A DNA stretch of 64,000 bases from Streptomyces sp. SolWspMP-5a-2. Its GTDB lineage: Bacteria; Actinomycetota; Actinomycetes; Streptomycetales; Streptomycetaceae. Both the position numbers and the translations under genes were made by a program. The stretch lies in NCBI RefSeq assembly GCF_900091845.1, contig NZ_FMCI01000204.1, forward strand, positions 1 to 64,000, in the 5' to 3' direction. Every line of letters begins with the position of its first letter. Position 1 is the stretch's first letter. The notes beneath the pieces are model-generated. The model saw nothing but the letters and a program-made list of their open reading frames with translations. It ran no database searches and had not been told where the DNA came from. Positions 63,386 to 64,000 of the stretch are shown here, in pieces.

Positions 63386-64000
63386 CGGCCGGTGAACGTC
63401 GGTCGCCATCGCAGCAGCAGCCTTTCGAGGGAGCGGACGAGGAAGTCGGCCAGCAGGCCGAGGAACGCGTAGACGATCAGGCAGACCACGATCACGTCGG
63501 TCCGCAGGAAGTCCCGTGCCTGCACCATGAGGAAGCCGATCCCGGCGTCCGCGTTGATCTGCTCGGCGAAGACCAGGGCGAGCCAGGCCACGCCGAGCGC
63601 GTAGCGCAGCCCGGTGAGCGCGCCGGGCAGGGCGGCGGGCAGCACGACGTGCCGTACCAGCCCTCGCCGGGTGAGCCCCAGCGACTCGCCCGCCTCGACG
63701 AGTCCGGCGTCCACTCCGCGGATCGCGGCGTACACGTTCAGGTAGAGCGGGAAGGTCACCCCGAGCGTGATGACGGCGACCTTCGGGGTCTCGCCGATGC
63801 CGAACCAGATGATGAACAGCGGGATCAGGCCGACGAACGGGACCGTCCTGAGCATCTGCACGGGCGCGTCCACCAGGTCCTCGCCGACCTTGAACAGGCC
63901 CGAGAGCAGGGCGAGTCCGCCGCCGATCAGGATGCCGAGGAGCAGACCGAGGGCGACCCGGCGCAGCGAGGTGCCCATCGCGGAGGCGAGGGAGCCGTCG
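63382..64000 (-). CDS. ABC importer permease (SsuC/TauC type), partial
   Basis: At least 206 residues, N-terminus beyond the window; frame is open to the edge (upstream residues DGSLASA precede MGTSLRR). It has five visible membrane segments and the EAA loop EAGESLGLTRRGLVRHVVLPAALPG-type motif that docks with the ATPase, with the sulfonate/nitrate permease pattern TSLRRVALGLLLG. Relatives are about 260-300 residues, so roughly 60-90 are missing here. Confidence 0.9.
   Translation of the reverse strand, partial: DGSLASAMGTSLRRVALGLLLGILIGGGLALLSGLFKVGEDLVDAPVQMLRTVPFVGLIPLFIIWFGIGETPKVAVITLGVTFPLYLNVYAAIRGVDAGLVEAGESLGLTRRGLVRHVVLPAALPGALTGLRYALGVAWLALVFAEQINADAGIGFLMVQARDFLRTDVIVVCLIVYAFLGLLADFLVRSLERLLLRWRPTFTGR

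Overview
The window reads as chromosomal DNA of a Streptomyces-type actinomycete. GC content is very high, codons end overwhelmingly in G or C, and the gene families are typical of that genus: a SARP regulator, a bldA-type TTA codon, DUF6397 and DUF5709 proteins, SMI1/KNR4, a type B L31, an Endo H-like secreted glycosidase and a xylA/xylB divergon. No rRNA or tRNA gene was seen.

Region 1 (1-15.3 kb) looks like a small, unrecognised polyketide gene cluster. It holds an MFS exporter with a divergent TetR regulator, an FAD aromatic-type monooxygenase, a secreted allene-oxide-cyclase-barrel protein, a KAS III-like enzyme lacking the usual catalytic His, a SARP activator with a TTA codon at position 6, a FrsA/Ayg1-like hydrolase, and one type I PKS module (KS-AT-KR-ACP, malonyl-type AT, KR without its catalytic Tyr). 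Facing it is an operon of type II thioesterase, P450 and ferredoxin. The PKS reading frame is interrupted by one extra C in a C6 run between AT and KR.

Region 2 (15.4-24.6 kb) is mixed accessory/housekeeping content: phospholipase D-like protein, aminoglycoside-phosphotransferase-family kinase, discoidin-like and SMI1/KNR4 proteins that overlap, a DsbA-like lipoprotein with a single Cys, an alpha/beta hydrolase facing an HxlR regulator, an Endo H homologue and a GNAT acetyltransferase.

Region 3 (24.6-31.6 kb) shows rearrangement. A relic of the 3' end and terminator of an aldehyde dehydrogenase gene, decayed IS256- and IS5-type transposase pieces, a GPR1/FUN34/YaaH-type membrane protein and a 7-repeat type I-E CRISPR array without cas genes lie just before the intact aldehyde dehydrogenase. 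Its likely GAF-domain regulator follows beyond a degenerate repeat tract, then a Tat-exported amidase.

Region 4 (31.6-35.7 kb) is xylose catabolism: ROK repressor and xylulokinase divergent from xylose isomerase. Region 5 (35.7-49.3 kb) is mostly conserved core: a coupled SNF2 helicase/SWIM pair, small membrane and hypothetical proteins, a methyltransferase behind an 8-bp tandem repeat, a PPOX-fold oxidoreductase, a roadblock protein, TesB, a Ski2-like helicase, a membrane metal-dependent hydrolase, L31 type B and DUF5709.

Region 6 (49.9-64 kb) is transport and envelope: a heterodimeric ABC exporter with one degenerate ATP site, an L,D-transpeptidase-like lipoprotein, a PNGase A-like secreted enzyme, a MarR regulator with a His/Gly-rich tail divergent from a second ABC exporter across a clear palindrome, an MltG-like protein, a flavoprotein monooxygenase, and a sulfonate/nitrate-type ABC importer that runs off the right edge.
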